This document shows, piece after piece, positions 1-13,600 of a stretch of DNA of 64,000 nucleotides; positions within the stretch are counted from its first letter, which is position 1; each line of letters begins with the position of its first letter. Location: assembly GCA_011033025.1 (NCBI GenBank), contig WFMF01000430.1, positions 1 through 64,000 on the forward strand, written 5' to 3'. A program made the position numbers and the translations under genes. This DNA is from Beroe forskalii (lineage: Eukaryota > Ctenophora > Nuda > Beroida > Beroidae). The notes under the pieces are model-generated. The model worked only from the letters and a program-made list of their open reading frames with translations, was not told where the DNA came from and did no database searches.

Positions 1-1548
1 ATTCACTGTTTTTAATAAGCTCTGCCTCACTGCTCAATTATGGAATATCCAAAATGGAGGAAAGAGATTAAGCGTATCTCATAGACCAAAAGAAGTCGTA
101 GGGGATGTCGTAAGTACGCGGGATTATGTGTTTGATTATCATTATTTAGAGACACCGAACAATAAGGGTAAATAAGAAATGACTGTTATCTCCCATATGG
201 TAAGAGGTGTCCTGGGTCGGTTCTAACCGGTTCTGGTAAGTGGTAATTACTTGTGTAACGTGTTATCCCAAACGGTATGCTTTTTTACCGCGCATTGGTG
301 CGCACACGTAAAAAACTATACTGAAACTATATTTTTCCTTGTAGAAATGTAGATCCTTGCTGTACGGCATGTTAAACAAGGAATCGAAACTGAGGGGCTC
401 CGTACAGGACATTACTATTGCGGTGTATGTGAATATACAGAAAAGATTTAGATTGATTCCGTAGTCCGGTGAGCTGCACTTGATGGTCGGTTCTCCGCCT
501 CGTCTCTCACATAAAGACTAGCTTGTTAAACATCAAATTGGAAATTAATTAGTACTGTGTGAGCATTAATTGTCAAACACAAGGAAACACTTCCATTAGA
601 CAAGAGATATAAAACCAACTTATGTCGTAGTAATAATGGGTGTCTATGTACCCTAACCATGGTGAACTCAGTGTAGATCCTTGCTGTACAGAGGAATCGA
701 AACTGAGGGGCTCCATTGGGACATTACTAATACCACTGCGGTGTATGTGATTATACAGAAAAAGATTTAGATTCCGTATGTCGGAGGTACTTTTGGATGG
801 CGCAAAATGCGTGATGTTTGGCTATCGTGGCAGGTCGCTAATTGACCTCGAGCAGTTAGCATAATAGCTATTCGCTCTTGATTTGAGACAGTCCCGGATG
901 TTGTCCAGGATGTTCACTAGCGAGATTCTGTAGCACTACTAAATCTTAGCATGTGCAAGGGTAGAATCTCCAAGACCCTGAAGGAGACAACGGACTAACT
1001 TAGCCACCCTTGGGCGAAGTCCAAGGGTGCACGGTGGGGACCCTGGTAGGTTGAAGGAGGACTGAAACAGTACACCTCCAAGTCCGCCGACTTCCGGGCA
1101 TGCCCTTCCGTCTATTATCCCGGCTAAAAAATAGCCCTGAGACGCCTCCAAAATCTCAGCACCGGATTAGGACATTAATGGTAAGTATTCGAGTACTTGT
1201 GGTAAAATATTTGTTTCATCATAGGGCGGGACTAGGGGTGTCTACGTTTAAACGGATTAAACGGTTATATTGTTGATTTAATTTCACGCCCTAGACTTGT
1301 ACTTGTAGATCGCTCTGCTATACATGAGACAGCTAATGATTTGAAATTTATATCAATAGAAATGATAACGAATATTTTTAGAATTTAGATTCTCGTATCT
1401 TATATCTATCTTCAAAACCACCTAGATCTACAGATTGGCCGGGTGATTTCATACAAACTGCAAGAATTTTCATTCGTATCAAATTAAATCAGTGACGATT
1501 TTTCTAACATTAGAAGGCATGGCACACAAATTATGACACTGTTTTCAG
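1..1548. other. Upstream region with no recognised gene
   Basis: Apart from the direct repeats at 340-785 I see no exon. The signal-peptide exon of the MMP gene would be expected here or beyond the window start. Confidence 0.5.
340..785 (+). repeat. Pair of direct repeats of about 110 bp
   Basis: The segment with gtagatccttgctgtac, ggaatcgaaactgaggggct and gcggtgtatgtga occurs at about 341-460 and again at about 674-780, with small indels. Confidence 0.8.
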
Positions 1549-1642
1549 ACGTACCTGTGCAAGTTTGGGTACCTGAGAGCTGGAGGTGATTTGACAGAGG
1601 CCCTCAAGGAATTCCAGAGATTTGTAAAACTCACGCCAACAG
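1549..1642 (+). CDS. MMP exon: propeptide helix region
   Basis: The exon follows gttttcag and ends at a gt donor. It encodes [20 protein letters not shown] and then [11 protein letters not shown], matching the YL.K.GYL....ALK.FQRF..L..TG pattern of matrixin propeptides. It ends in phase 1. Confidence 0.88.
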
Positions 1643-4600
1643 GTTAGCTGCTAATTGGTTGGTGCGACCATGGCCATGGCAATATGACATATTGCATTAT
1701 TATTACGTCCATTAGACAAAATCCTGCAAACGTAAAATAGTATCGTTTTGTGAATATTGGTGAGATAAAAGCTAGGAGTCTTAAGATGCTCCTAATTCAA
1801 AGATGCGTTCACTATAGTACTGCAATATAACTGATAACTAAATTTCAGGCGTTGTGGATACCAAGACATTGGAACTCATGAAGTTACCCCGCTGTGGAGA
1901 CTCGGATATCAGATCAAATATCAAGAATAAGTGCTTTAAGGGGATGGTCAAATATCTAGGGCAATGTATTTTGAAACAATCGCGAGAAGGTCAATCTATT
2001 TGCTTTCTAAAGAGAGAGATTTCTTGATAAAACTTTGGTATTGATTTTTGACTTATTAATACGAAAGCATGAAAGCAAAATGTCCCTTCAACTTTCGTTT
2101 CGACTGCGTATTTTTTGTCATCTACTAAAGGAAATCTCAAGGAGCTAACCTATTGACTGTATGTTGCTAGTTACCATCAATATGGGTTCATATTATCATG
2201 TTTAAAGAGTCCGTTAAGTGAATTGATCGTACTTTCCACTCTGAATTCACAGAATACTTGCCTTAATTGCGGCCACCTATGCTCTCATCTTCTCATCTTG
2301 CCTTGGAATCGTAGTGTTTGGCTTGTTAAACCAATGTTTTAAAACCGTAAAAATCATATGCCGCAGAGGTGCCTGAAATCTTATTAAATCATTCATCGGC
2401 TTATCAGAAAATTATCCTACTGATTTCAGCTTTCTGTATAAATTCAAATTAGAACAACATACCAACATAAATATTTTATTTAATTATGTTTTTTGTGAAC
2501 TAACTGGCTTCAAATCCTAGATTTCATGACATCAAAGTAATCGATAAAGTAATTGTGGTACCATGGGTAGTGGTGTATTCTAAGAACATGGAAATTCTAC
2601 CATTGATATAAGTTAGTAAAAGCATGAAATTGGAATAAAATTATTGCCTTTTTTCAAATGGAAATGAGAAAGAACCCACTTTTGTCGGGGCGCAATATAC
2701 CATTTAATATTTTCCAGACATGTTGGAATAAAAGTGAAAAGTTCAATTACTGTTTAAGTTGATTCAAAATTCAGATTAAAAATAATCCTTGTTGTTGGGT
2801 CAAATACTCAAGTTTTACAATATGTATTCAGCCATGAAGTTGGTCGGAATATTTTCATTTCCGCAATTTAGGGCACGTAACGTAAACCAATAATTTGTAA
2901 CATTCCTTAATTAAATTCTACAGCTGCTGCCATTGTCTTGGGCTTTGTGTGAAGATGAGTTGAAGTTTAAATCATGCTTAAGATAAAAACCAGTTAACCC
3001 GCCGCAGACTGGTAAAATCAAGGGGTCACATTATATAAAGAAGTGGTTCTGCCAATATATATATGTAATTCATCAAATTATGCATGTAATTACTGATAAA
3101 CCCGTACAATAAATTTTAACGTTTGGGTCACGCTCGTGACTTACCGTTACGACTTACTGTTTTATAATTGCTGTATGTCAGGAATTCTTGCGGAGAAATC
3201 ACTGACTTGTCACTATAAATACCCGACTGACTGACTGACATTAGTAGACGGACTTATAGATCGCTGATTTTGAAATATAACAGGATTTATATGATTAGAT
3301 TTGTAGGTTTAACAATACGCCTAATAATCAGTGTTATTAAAATACTTCTGCAGATTACAGTGGTCAATTTCACATATAATAAACTTAAACCTCCCACTTT
3401 AATTATTTAAACAAGTGCTTTAAATAAGATATATATACATGACACTTTCCACGAAAGTTTAAATACATTATAATTGCATTTAAAAGAAGCCTTTGAAATG
3501 CACTAAGCTTTCGGTAACAAAAGTAATGCCTTTAGTAAAGCTTGATATATCGCAGACTGTGTTGAAAGAATAGAGTTATTCATGTAATATTTTCTGCGAA
3601 TAGAATGCTGAATTGTTTGTTATATATGCAATTCACTTGTAATTCTGTAGCACATTCGTTGAAATAAGCCTTATCTAATTGGTTTAAATAACTAAAATTT
3701 TGAAAAGGTTTACCATTGATATATATTTTCTATCAGCCCTTAATAGGCGACTGGTAAGATAAGTCATTAAGTCGTGTACTGTGAAGGTACTGTGTAGATA
3801 AGTCATTAAGTCGTGTACTGTGAAGATAAGTCGTGGAGATAAGTCATTAAGTCCTGTACTGTGAAGGTACTGTGAAGATAAGTCGTGGAGTTAAGATACA
3901 TATTACATTGTCATTATTCTTGGCACGAACAAAAAGCTTGAAATTATTTCTTTTGGATTCAAGATGACATTTAAGTCTTATTAACAGCTTCAAGACTTCA
4001 AGCCAATAAAATTCGATGTGTTCTCGGCTGGCAGCTGCGAGATGATGTCAGACAAAAGTGCACATATAAAATCCTGTACAAGCTCTGTTAGGCCTTTTTA
4101 AAGGGCTTCATCAACATTTTCATCATTCACGAGAATTATACATGGCTTTCTCGAATAAAATAGGCGATAACCCTTCATCAGTTAACCATTGTAAGACATG
4201 ATGATGAGGTCACTCTCAGTAGCCTATTGATTGTACGCGACATTTAATCATTACACGTGCGTGTTATTGACGGGAAATACACGGTCATTCTTACGAATTC
4301 AGAATATTTGAGGAACTAAGGAACTATACAGCATCTTGTTAAGTTGTAATGCTTCGATTGCAGCTGCTGAAGGACCCAATTAAGTAGATTTGTATTAATT
4401 CTAAGCATGAATATTCAGTAATAGTAATTAATGAATATCACACCAGCAAGGCAATACCAGTACCTACATGCTGCCATTTCTGTTTTGCTTCATATCAAAA
4501 AATAAATATTAAATTGTTGGTTTTCTGTACCTTTTAAATTGCCGATATAAACATGTAACTATACATATCATTAAATTCTTAAGTTATATTATGAAAAATT

Positions 4601-7600
4601 TTGTTAATAACACATTTTTTGGGAAAGAATGATATCATAAAAGCATGAAGCTTAGGATATCCAAATATTTTGGGATTAATATTATCAACGGGCTTGCTGG
4701 GTGTGGCCTAAGCCGTTTAATCTTCAACATGACAGGAGATTGTCATCAACTCTAAAATATCCGAATTATTGATCGATAAATTTTCACAAATCAAAGAAAT
4801 GTTTTATATGGGTGCATCTATGTCTAACATATTGATTAGAAAATTATTCGCCACACCTAAACCTCAAATTTGAAATTGAAAAGTTCCAGCCCTATGTCAA
4901 TCGAACATTTTCAATTTTTCACCTTCTGTAAATCTAAAATTATCAAATTCATTCATTTTTGTGTTGCTTCAAATTAAAGTTTCCGTAACATAATTATACG
5001 CATAAAATTATATACACATACACTGATACATAATATATTCAACATTGACACCTCCTCAATATACACTGTCACCATGGCAACAGAATACACTGTCACCTAT
5101 GGTGTAACCATGGTGACAGTTGACGAGGTGTTGACGGTTGTTAGGCGCAGCTCTTCAAATATAATCGCGTGTATTTATGACGTAATCATCAGTATATGAA
5201 GCTGCTGGTGGTGGTGGTGGGTGGAGCAAGATTTTCAAGAGAGGGAGAGAAAAATCACGGTTCTGGAGGAACCTTCTGGAATCTAAGTCAGGATATTTGC
5301 TTATTTGGCCTGAACAGATCAGGATATGATATTTGAATTAGATATCATTTCCTGATCTGTTTATACCAAATATTGACTTAGATTCTAATTATAGGGCAGT
5401 GTACAGATGCCTTATATTGTAAGAGGGGCAGCCGAGGATCTTTAAGAACTCGTCTGGAAGCTATAAGACTTAAGACAAAATATTTTGACAAGGATATCAT
5501 TATCATAACAGAAAGACCGAGAATGGGTCCCTTATCAGCCATTTTAACTGGGTTCTGTTCAATGTTCATTCCTCATTTTATAGTCGAACAATTATTTACG
5601 AATTTTGTTGATTTTTATTTTGAAGAAATATGTTTCGGGTATATCGCATATTGTTGCAGCTGAGAAATCGCAAAAAACGTAATATTAGGATTTCCGTTTA
5701 ATAGGTTTTAGCCCGGTTTAGACAGCGTCAAAGCAATTTGGATTTTATCAAGGCTTATCGTGTTGATTTATAAGCAATATTAAGCGGTATGTACAATTCA
5801 TTAAATGACGGTCACATGTCACCCAAAATATTCGTGATTTTGACTTTTGAGAAGGATTTCATGAAATTTCTTCTCCTTTCTTGGTTATTGAGAACTAGGT
5901 CATGAGATTCAAAATTATTATTGTCGCATGCAAATTGAAATTGAAGCCCTTTCCACTTCACACTTGGCCCAATATTATGAGCCATGAAAGTTTTGAAACT
6001 GAGATATATGAGCTGTGCCGGGTGCCCTGTGTCTATCGACTGCTTCTCAATCAGACAGCAATCATTACTGTAAATAAATAGAGTATTTTGTCTAACGACC
6101 CTGAATAAGTCTGCGATTATAAATTCATGGTGTATTTTTAGTGATTATGCCCCGTGTAACTGGAAAAAGGGCAGGGTTTCGTCATTAATACACCATTTTA
6201 AGCCATAATAATGACGTCACTCTCAACAATCGATTATTCTTGCTCGACCTATTTCATATACCACTGATGGTTGTATACATACGTTAGCGCAATATGCATT
6301 CATAATTTGTGATACAATTTTACGGCGGATACAATTCCTAAATTTTGCAGATAGCAGTGAAAATTCACAAATTCTGTGAGATTTAGTGAAGTTGAGAGAC
6401 AGAAGTCTTTGCTTCAATCGTGACAATTGCTAGGGCTGTCAAATTATCTGTAGCAGACTTAGAGTAGTTAGATCTTGATCATAATGTATGGAATCAAATA
6501 ATGTGATGTTTGAAATATATAACAAAAGTTTACACTTTTACAGGATTCTTGATCTTCACTTGTCTACTATACTTACATGATGAAATCCGGGGCCGTTTGA
6601 ACTTTTTCCTGCTTCTTGGAAAAGAAAGAACTTGTTGCAGACTCATAAGGAATATATTAAATGATGGTACATTTTAAAATCTCAGTTGTAAGTGTCAACA
6701 TTAAAATGAAGAATTGTTGTAATAATGTCATTCACAAAGCTGCCTATGATTTACACGGATTTGTTTCCGTTTTGAACCTGTCATAATTATATTACATGAC
6801 CTAATGCTCTAATTAAGGAATAAACTTTTAATTTTACAAGACAACACGTAGCAAATTAACTTACTGAGCCCGGGAACAGAGAAACTCTTACCGTTAATCT
6901 GAGCTAGAATTTCCAATAAGGACTCAAATCCTGCTTGGATAACGCAATTACCATGTTTCATGATAATCCTTCCCGGGCCCGTGGCATTTTCCAGCTCTTT
7001 TTTCCTCACTACAGTATTTAGCGACACCAGTGAGTGTCAAGGAGTAACTGACCAACTTTCACAGACTTCATATTCATGAAAGGAGAAGTAAGCCTTGTTT
7101 CGTCACCAATTCACCATAATAAACCATTACAATGACGTCACCTCAACCACATATTATTATGGCATGAGGTATTTAGTATATCAAGTGGTGTTAATAATGT
7201 GTTATAAGTACCTACTTCAGTACTTCACCCCTGTCTTCTTATCTCATATCGATTATTTTAAATTCTATCAATTTCTGGCGTCAAGAGACAAAATAAGACA
7301 TTATTGATACTTGTAGCTGCAGGGTGGTATCAAATTTGATATTATCGCAAACACGCGTGATTTTTGATACGTTAGTAATGTGTTATGTGGTGATTGTTCG
7401 TAACTGAAACGAAAAACACTGTAAATTTTGATAATTTACTTATTTTTTCTCTCCCTGATTTGTAAAATTATTTCATTTCAGCTTATCTGTCGGAATGGTG
7501 ACATTTTTGATATTATTTGATTTGCAATTTAAAGGAGCGTCAATTTGGAGGAATTCATGCTAAATTCATCATGAAATTTTATAATTTGATTTAGATGGAG

Positions 7601-10600
7601 GGGTTGTTACTCGATTAAATCTAAAACGTCAAATTAGTTTTTGATCGGAAGTCTCTGTGGCTGATTTTTAGAACGAATCTAATACTTTCTGGAGATGCCA
7701 GCGATTTTGAATATGATTAGTCACTTAAGAAAACGACCGCTGATATTTAATTGAAAGCCAACTGACAAATTACGAGTTTACGACTTATTCATGCTCTGGA
7801 AAGGTAACTTGATGACGTCATTATCATGAATAACAAAGGTGAAGTGATGACGTCATTATCGTAAACTAGAATGGTGAATTGATGACGTCATTATCTTGAT
7901 TAATCACGGTCACACTGCCGCAAGATAAGTCAGTCAGACCGACCTACACTCTCGACTCACATCAACACATATTGTATCCGTGCTACAAACTGTCAAACTA
8001 GCGCGACACGTGCCCATTGTGCCGAGCCGCGCAATCGTACCGAACCTAGAAACGTACCGAACCTAGAAACGTACCGAACCTAGAAACGTACCGAATCTGC
8101 CCTAAGTTCAGCACTGAGCCCACATCATCACGTATTGTTGCGCGAAACGTGCCGGCGATAAAGGAACTAAAGAAGGACTTTTTATCGAGAGTTATGTGCT
8201 CTTAGTTGCAGTTTTTGTAAAGATTCTATCGAAGTGTGAATTGGTTGGTAGTAGCAGTGGGATAAAATGTTTTAAATTTGTCCATCACAGACGAATTCAT
8301 GTTAAAAACGGTAGCCTTTCTATGAAACTGAGGGAAATTGTAAGCTTGGGAGGGAGGATAATTCATTAATTAAACTGATAGACTGAGATTAGAAAAAAAA
8401 TCATTATATCTTATAAAAAATAAGTCAAAATACCTTTCTTGCGTTTTCGATCATCAAACCTTAAACGACCACATTCTGTTTAACTGCTTTTAGAAACGTT
8501 CTTGGAAGCGAATGATACTTATAAGGCTTCTGCAACTACATGGCCAGTTTCATGATCATTTCTCCAGCAAATACCGTGTATATCGTAGATATTGTATATT
8601 AGAAAGTACATAAAAGCTTGGTGTTTACATGTCTAACCTAAACTCCATACCCATTATGTTATTTCTTTGAAAGTTCGCTTCTATTACGTCACCATCACCC
8701 TGGTGACATGCGATTATCACTCAATTAAAAGGGAATCACTTGGCTGTGTCTAAACACCACCCTTATGGTCAAGATGATTACTAAGTGGGAGGTGTCAATT
8801 GCTGATTGGAAAGTTGGAAACAAGAGACAGTTGAAGCGTTATATTGGTGACTTTTTGGCAAACTTCTTATATCTTGACATAAGTTGGTTGGATTATTGAT
8901 GAAAAATGATCAATTTACTGGTTGATCGAGATTATATCCCGTTTTTACTCCCTGATTGAATTTTGAAATGTCTCTCCTGTACCTACTCCAAAAGTTTTGG
9001 AGCGCCGGACTGGTGTTCCAAAGTTCAAAGTGCAGTGTTTGGACTAAAACCCGCTCAGATATATCCCAATTCCTGTCGCTGTGCTGCTGCTGCTCACTTG
9101 CATTCCCCGTGCAGCAGTAGATATATCTCCTACTGGTAAAGCCATACACCCACCCCCCCTTACACATTCTGGAAATATGTTTGCAGAGCGTCGGATACCT
9201 AGAATATATATATATATGAAATGAAGGGCTTCACACTCATATGTGTGGGTATGTGTAGAGACGCCCCAAGCTTAAAAAACACGTCCTTTAATAGTGTTGA
9301 TATTGAACTTAGAACACTCGGCTACCCCTCGTCCATGATATTAAATGATATGGATGATCTCAATTCAGTTCAAAACGTATTCTTACCTACATTCTTTTCA
9401 TCAGTATGATGGACACCGAACAGAAGCTTCACAAAATATTAACATTTTACTTCACTCATAATAACATGCGCATGTTTTTCATGTATCCAAACTATGAGTG
9501 AACAATAATCAAGAATTAGAATTATGCAGCTGCATTGGGGCTTCTTCTGCAGTTATTGTAACCTTCATGTCGCAGTAAATATAGTAAACACAAGGTTTTA
9601 TCATGAAAGAAAGCACATGTTATATTGATGATATGTTAGGCAGCTTACAAGATACTGGGCGCTTTTCTAAGAAAGTAAGAAACACCCCTATTTCCGGAAT
9701 TCTTTCACGATCGAGTTCAACTTTTTTCGTCAAATTTGCTATTTAGTCCTTGTCGTGGGTCTAGAGATTTCCAACAATTTTAGCATGTTTTGGTTTTGAC
9801 TTAAAAGAGCTGAACGGGACTGAATAGAGGTGTGAATTTCTGACTGTTTCCTGTGTTTAACTCAAGGCGTCGGCTTGAACTCACTCGACGCCCTGAAAAC
9901 ATTCAGAAAATTCTTCAAGGATGCCCGAGAAATATTCCTCCGACCAGAATTCAACACACACATACTTTTGTAGTTGCTACTAAGTAGGCACTTTCATACT
10001 ATGATATGAGATGTTATTTTAGACTGCAGAATGCTTGACATAGCCTTGTAAAGCTATAGAAGTTCAGATTGGAATTGCAAAACATTAAATCACGCCGAAT
10101 CAAAAGCGGCAATTAAAATCGTACGTGTTATCAAATTATTTTGACACAACAGGTACCTAAGAATTGATCTGTTTTAAAACTCAGGATTTGTTCAGGATTG
10201 AAATAGTGGTATGTTGAAGCGGTATAAAAATCAGTTGTGATTAGAAGTATGAATGGAGAAAGATGTTCGTTGTTAGCTATCATCACCAGATTTTAAAAGT
10301 GGCATAACTTCAAATTTCACATGATGATTGATCAGCAGTAGGGACTGAAACATCCCGTTCAAATGAAGTGATAACGGTGTCCCGGCAACTGGAGTATTTT
10401 CATCATATCCAGTGATTATTTCTTAAAAGAATGGCCATGGTGAAACTGGTTCGAAAGTAATCATAATTCAACTCGATTTGATTTGAATTTATTTATTTTC
10501 AGATCAAGTGACGGTAAGAGGACTAAGCGGTGGGCTAACTCTAAGCTGAAATGGGAATCTAATCAGTTAAAGTAAGAGTTAAATCAGGATTGATAGATCT

Positions 10601-13600
10601 CCTTAATATTTGGATTTTGGTATTCTTGATTTGCAAAAATAAGAATATCAACTCTATTCTTGTATTTGTTATGGCCGTGGGCCTTAATAAAATAAGCATC
10701 AAAATCTTAATGTCTGCCTTTTTGTGTTTACTTCATTCCATCCTTCCAAAATTCATTCTCTAAAAGTACCAAATATCACATATCAACTTCTTTACTTCAT
10801 TCCATCCTTCCAAAATTTGCGAAAATATAGACCGTTCCTTACTTCCTTATCTGCCATTTCCGCAGGTATCACATAGCTAAATACTCCACTGACCTGTCCC
10901 GTAAGACACAACGTGAGGAGATCGAAAAGGCTACGAAGCTTTGGTCAGAAGTAGCTCCAATTGATTTCAAACTGGTACGAGGTATCTTTTGTACTTATCT
11001 ACCGCTACTTTCATGGGTATTTCATGATTTTAGTGCACATTTTGCACTTCTTTTATATTTTTACTTATCTACTCTGTTGCAAAAATTATGATTTTAGTGC
11101 ACATTTTTTAGATCCCACGCCCTTATTTGATTGAACTTATATCGCCCTTTATATGGCGATATCCTACTTTCCTAGCAGGCTATATTTTTACAATTTCACA
11201 CAAAATTATCAGGAATTTGAAACGTCAGTATACGCGTCGGTTTAATAACATATGCTACCTATATGTCAAATACCTCCGTGATTTAATGAAATTATCATTC
11301 CGAAAATATTTATCTAAAATAGGTTTATATAACATACTTTCATCTAATTTCAAATTTGTGAAACTTGAATTGGAAGTAAAATTATACGTACTACTCAAAG
11401 TGAAATTTGGAGATTGCATCATTGAAATTATTTGAAAAAGGAAAATCAATAGTGTATAAATTACAAGATATGATATTTTATATTCGTCAAAATTAGCGTG
11501 TCAAATTAACACCCGCCCTATTCAGTGTAGTTACGTCAATTGGGATATGATCATGATAAGTGATACGTTCTGAAATATGTAATGCAAATATTCAGCACGT
11601 GAGACAAGGATTCAAGAATTTAGTAAAATTTAGAAAATTCCTGTTTTCTTGTTAAAGAATAATGCTTACTGACCTACGTCAGCTTCAAGCAATTTGAATT
11701 TTGATGCTTACAACTTTCAATTTACAACTTTCAAAACTTACTGTTGAGTTTTCAAGAACTTTAACAGTGGTATGTGTCACATTTAACAGTGGTATGTGTC
11801 ACATTTCAATGATTTTATACCCCAGCTGCAGCACCCTGCCAAATAACTGAAATATCAGCAGTATTCTGTGGGCCGTGACTTTGATAAATCGGGGAAAATC
11901 AGCTTAGAATATTCGCGTTGTAGTATGCTATATCCTCGTAGGGATCTCTCAAAATGTCAACAACATTCCTGTAAATACAAGTTTCCCAAATAATTTTGAG
12001 TATTTGTTGAGTTCGACTGCCTTCCACAGGGATCTAGTGATATTTGAGGAAATCAAAGCACATACTTATGCTGTCGTCATCAGGAATCTCGAAAGTTCGT
12101 CTACCTACTTTTGATATATCCTTATCCCCGGTGTATGCATGGCTTGGTACAAAAACCGTGGGACTACAGACTACAGGCCTCTGTGGGTCTGGCTCCCTAG
12201 TTCTCAAAAAGCCCCTTTTGTTAGTTCAAAATCTGTTTATGGCATGATAAGAACTTAGAACTTTCTCACATATCAAGGTATCAAACTGTGGAAGTATTCA
12301 AGTATGCCTGAAACTTATTGACACCTTGAATTTCTCGGCTTTGGAAAATTTCATTTCCAATTAACGCCCTAAGTTTCAACTTTGAGACTGGGTAGGTAGG
12401 TCACGGATTCTAAGAAAATTTCATGCTCTCGTGGATCAATTGTGGAACAAACCTGGCCAAGTTACAATCTGCTATATGCCCATGTGACTCAGCCAAACAC
12501 TCATAGAGGCGACCTTTGGGGTATTTGTTGAAAAGTAGCGAGCCTTGTTACGTGACACAATCATCACATCTTAAAATGGTGAATTGATGATGTGAAGCAG
12601 CGCATTGTTCACGCGCGCAGCGTTTTGCAATTTATTTCCCTAGCATTCCAGTGATTTAATGGTGTCCATCTGAATGTGTTTCATTTAATAATGTAAGTTA
12701 GGGTATATTTACCAAGAATATATTTTCGAATTAATTGAACTCACTTCCGGTTGGGTCATCCAAAAAGTATAATTTTCAGTGGTGGAAGTTAGTTAGAAGT
12801 GGAATCCCACGAAATAATCTGAGCCCTTTTCTTTTAACACCCTACGCAAATCGTTACCGTACTTTTAAAATTTAAAACTTTTAAAACTGAACAAATTCTT
12901 TTCCTCTTGAGTTGTTGAGATCAAACAAAATGGGAGAAGTTCACCTTTGGTTCGCTAACAGGCTAACTGAACATGATAATATTTAGTGAACGGCGTGTAG
13001 CTATAATAAGACCGAAACCGCTCAAGGACCGGTTAAAGCTGCCGGACAACAGCGCACAGCACCCTCCGTCATACAGATACAATAGGCGCGTTCCTAACCC
13101 TACCCCTAACCAGTAACCATCGCCAATTTTTCCTGTGCGACCTGAAAACCGTAGTGTTTGGTTTGTATACAGAAACAATAGGCGCGTTCCTAACCATAAC
13201 CCTAACCAGTTACCATCGCCTATTTTTCCTGTGCGACCTGAGAACCGCAGTGTTTGGTTTGTATATATCCTTCAGTAGTTTCTTCCTCCAGACGGTACTT
13301 GGTGTAATTGAGAAATTGTTGGGATATTCTGGGAAAAGCATTTACATATATAACCTACCCCACATCCTTAATATAACCTACTCCACATCCTTACTTTGAG
13401 AAGGAGGTATTTCATTGGAAAATGTAAGCAGGGTAGTTCAGTATGTATGGTATATCAGCATGCATACTCATTCCTCACTCTTGTCTGTAAACTGTATAGA
13501 CTCCACGAAATAAAACCACTTTCCTAGTCCGATTATCCTTCATTACATAAAAAGATAAAAGAAAGAAAGAAAGGATGTGGGCTCTTGTTCCTCAATTCTC

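Larger units (their letters stand above)
1931..10865. other. 8.9-kb MMP intron
   Basis: It holds the tandem repeats at 3730 and 8036, the hairpin at 5279, a ctgtcaccatgg...ccatggtgacag inverted pair at about 5069-5121, and several TGACGTCA elements. No gene was recognised. Confidence 0.6.

Noticed and set aside
9866-9972. Possible extra MMP propeptide exon ([12 protein letters not shown] resembles [11 protein letters not shown])
   Set aside because: The acceptor is weak, the frame ends in a stop without a good donor, and the propeptide exon is already present at 1549.
13105-13210. Telomere-like cctaaccctaacc motifs
   Set aside because: Only one or two units within a 96-bp duplication, so not a telomeric array.
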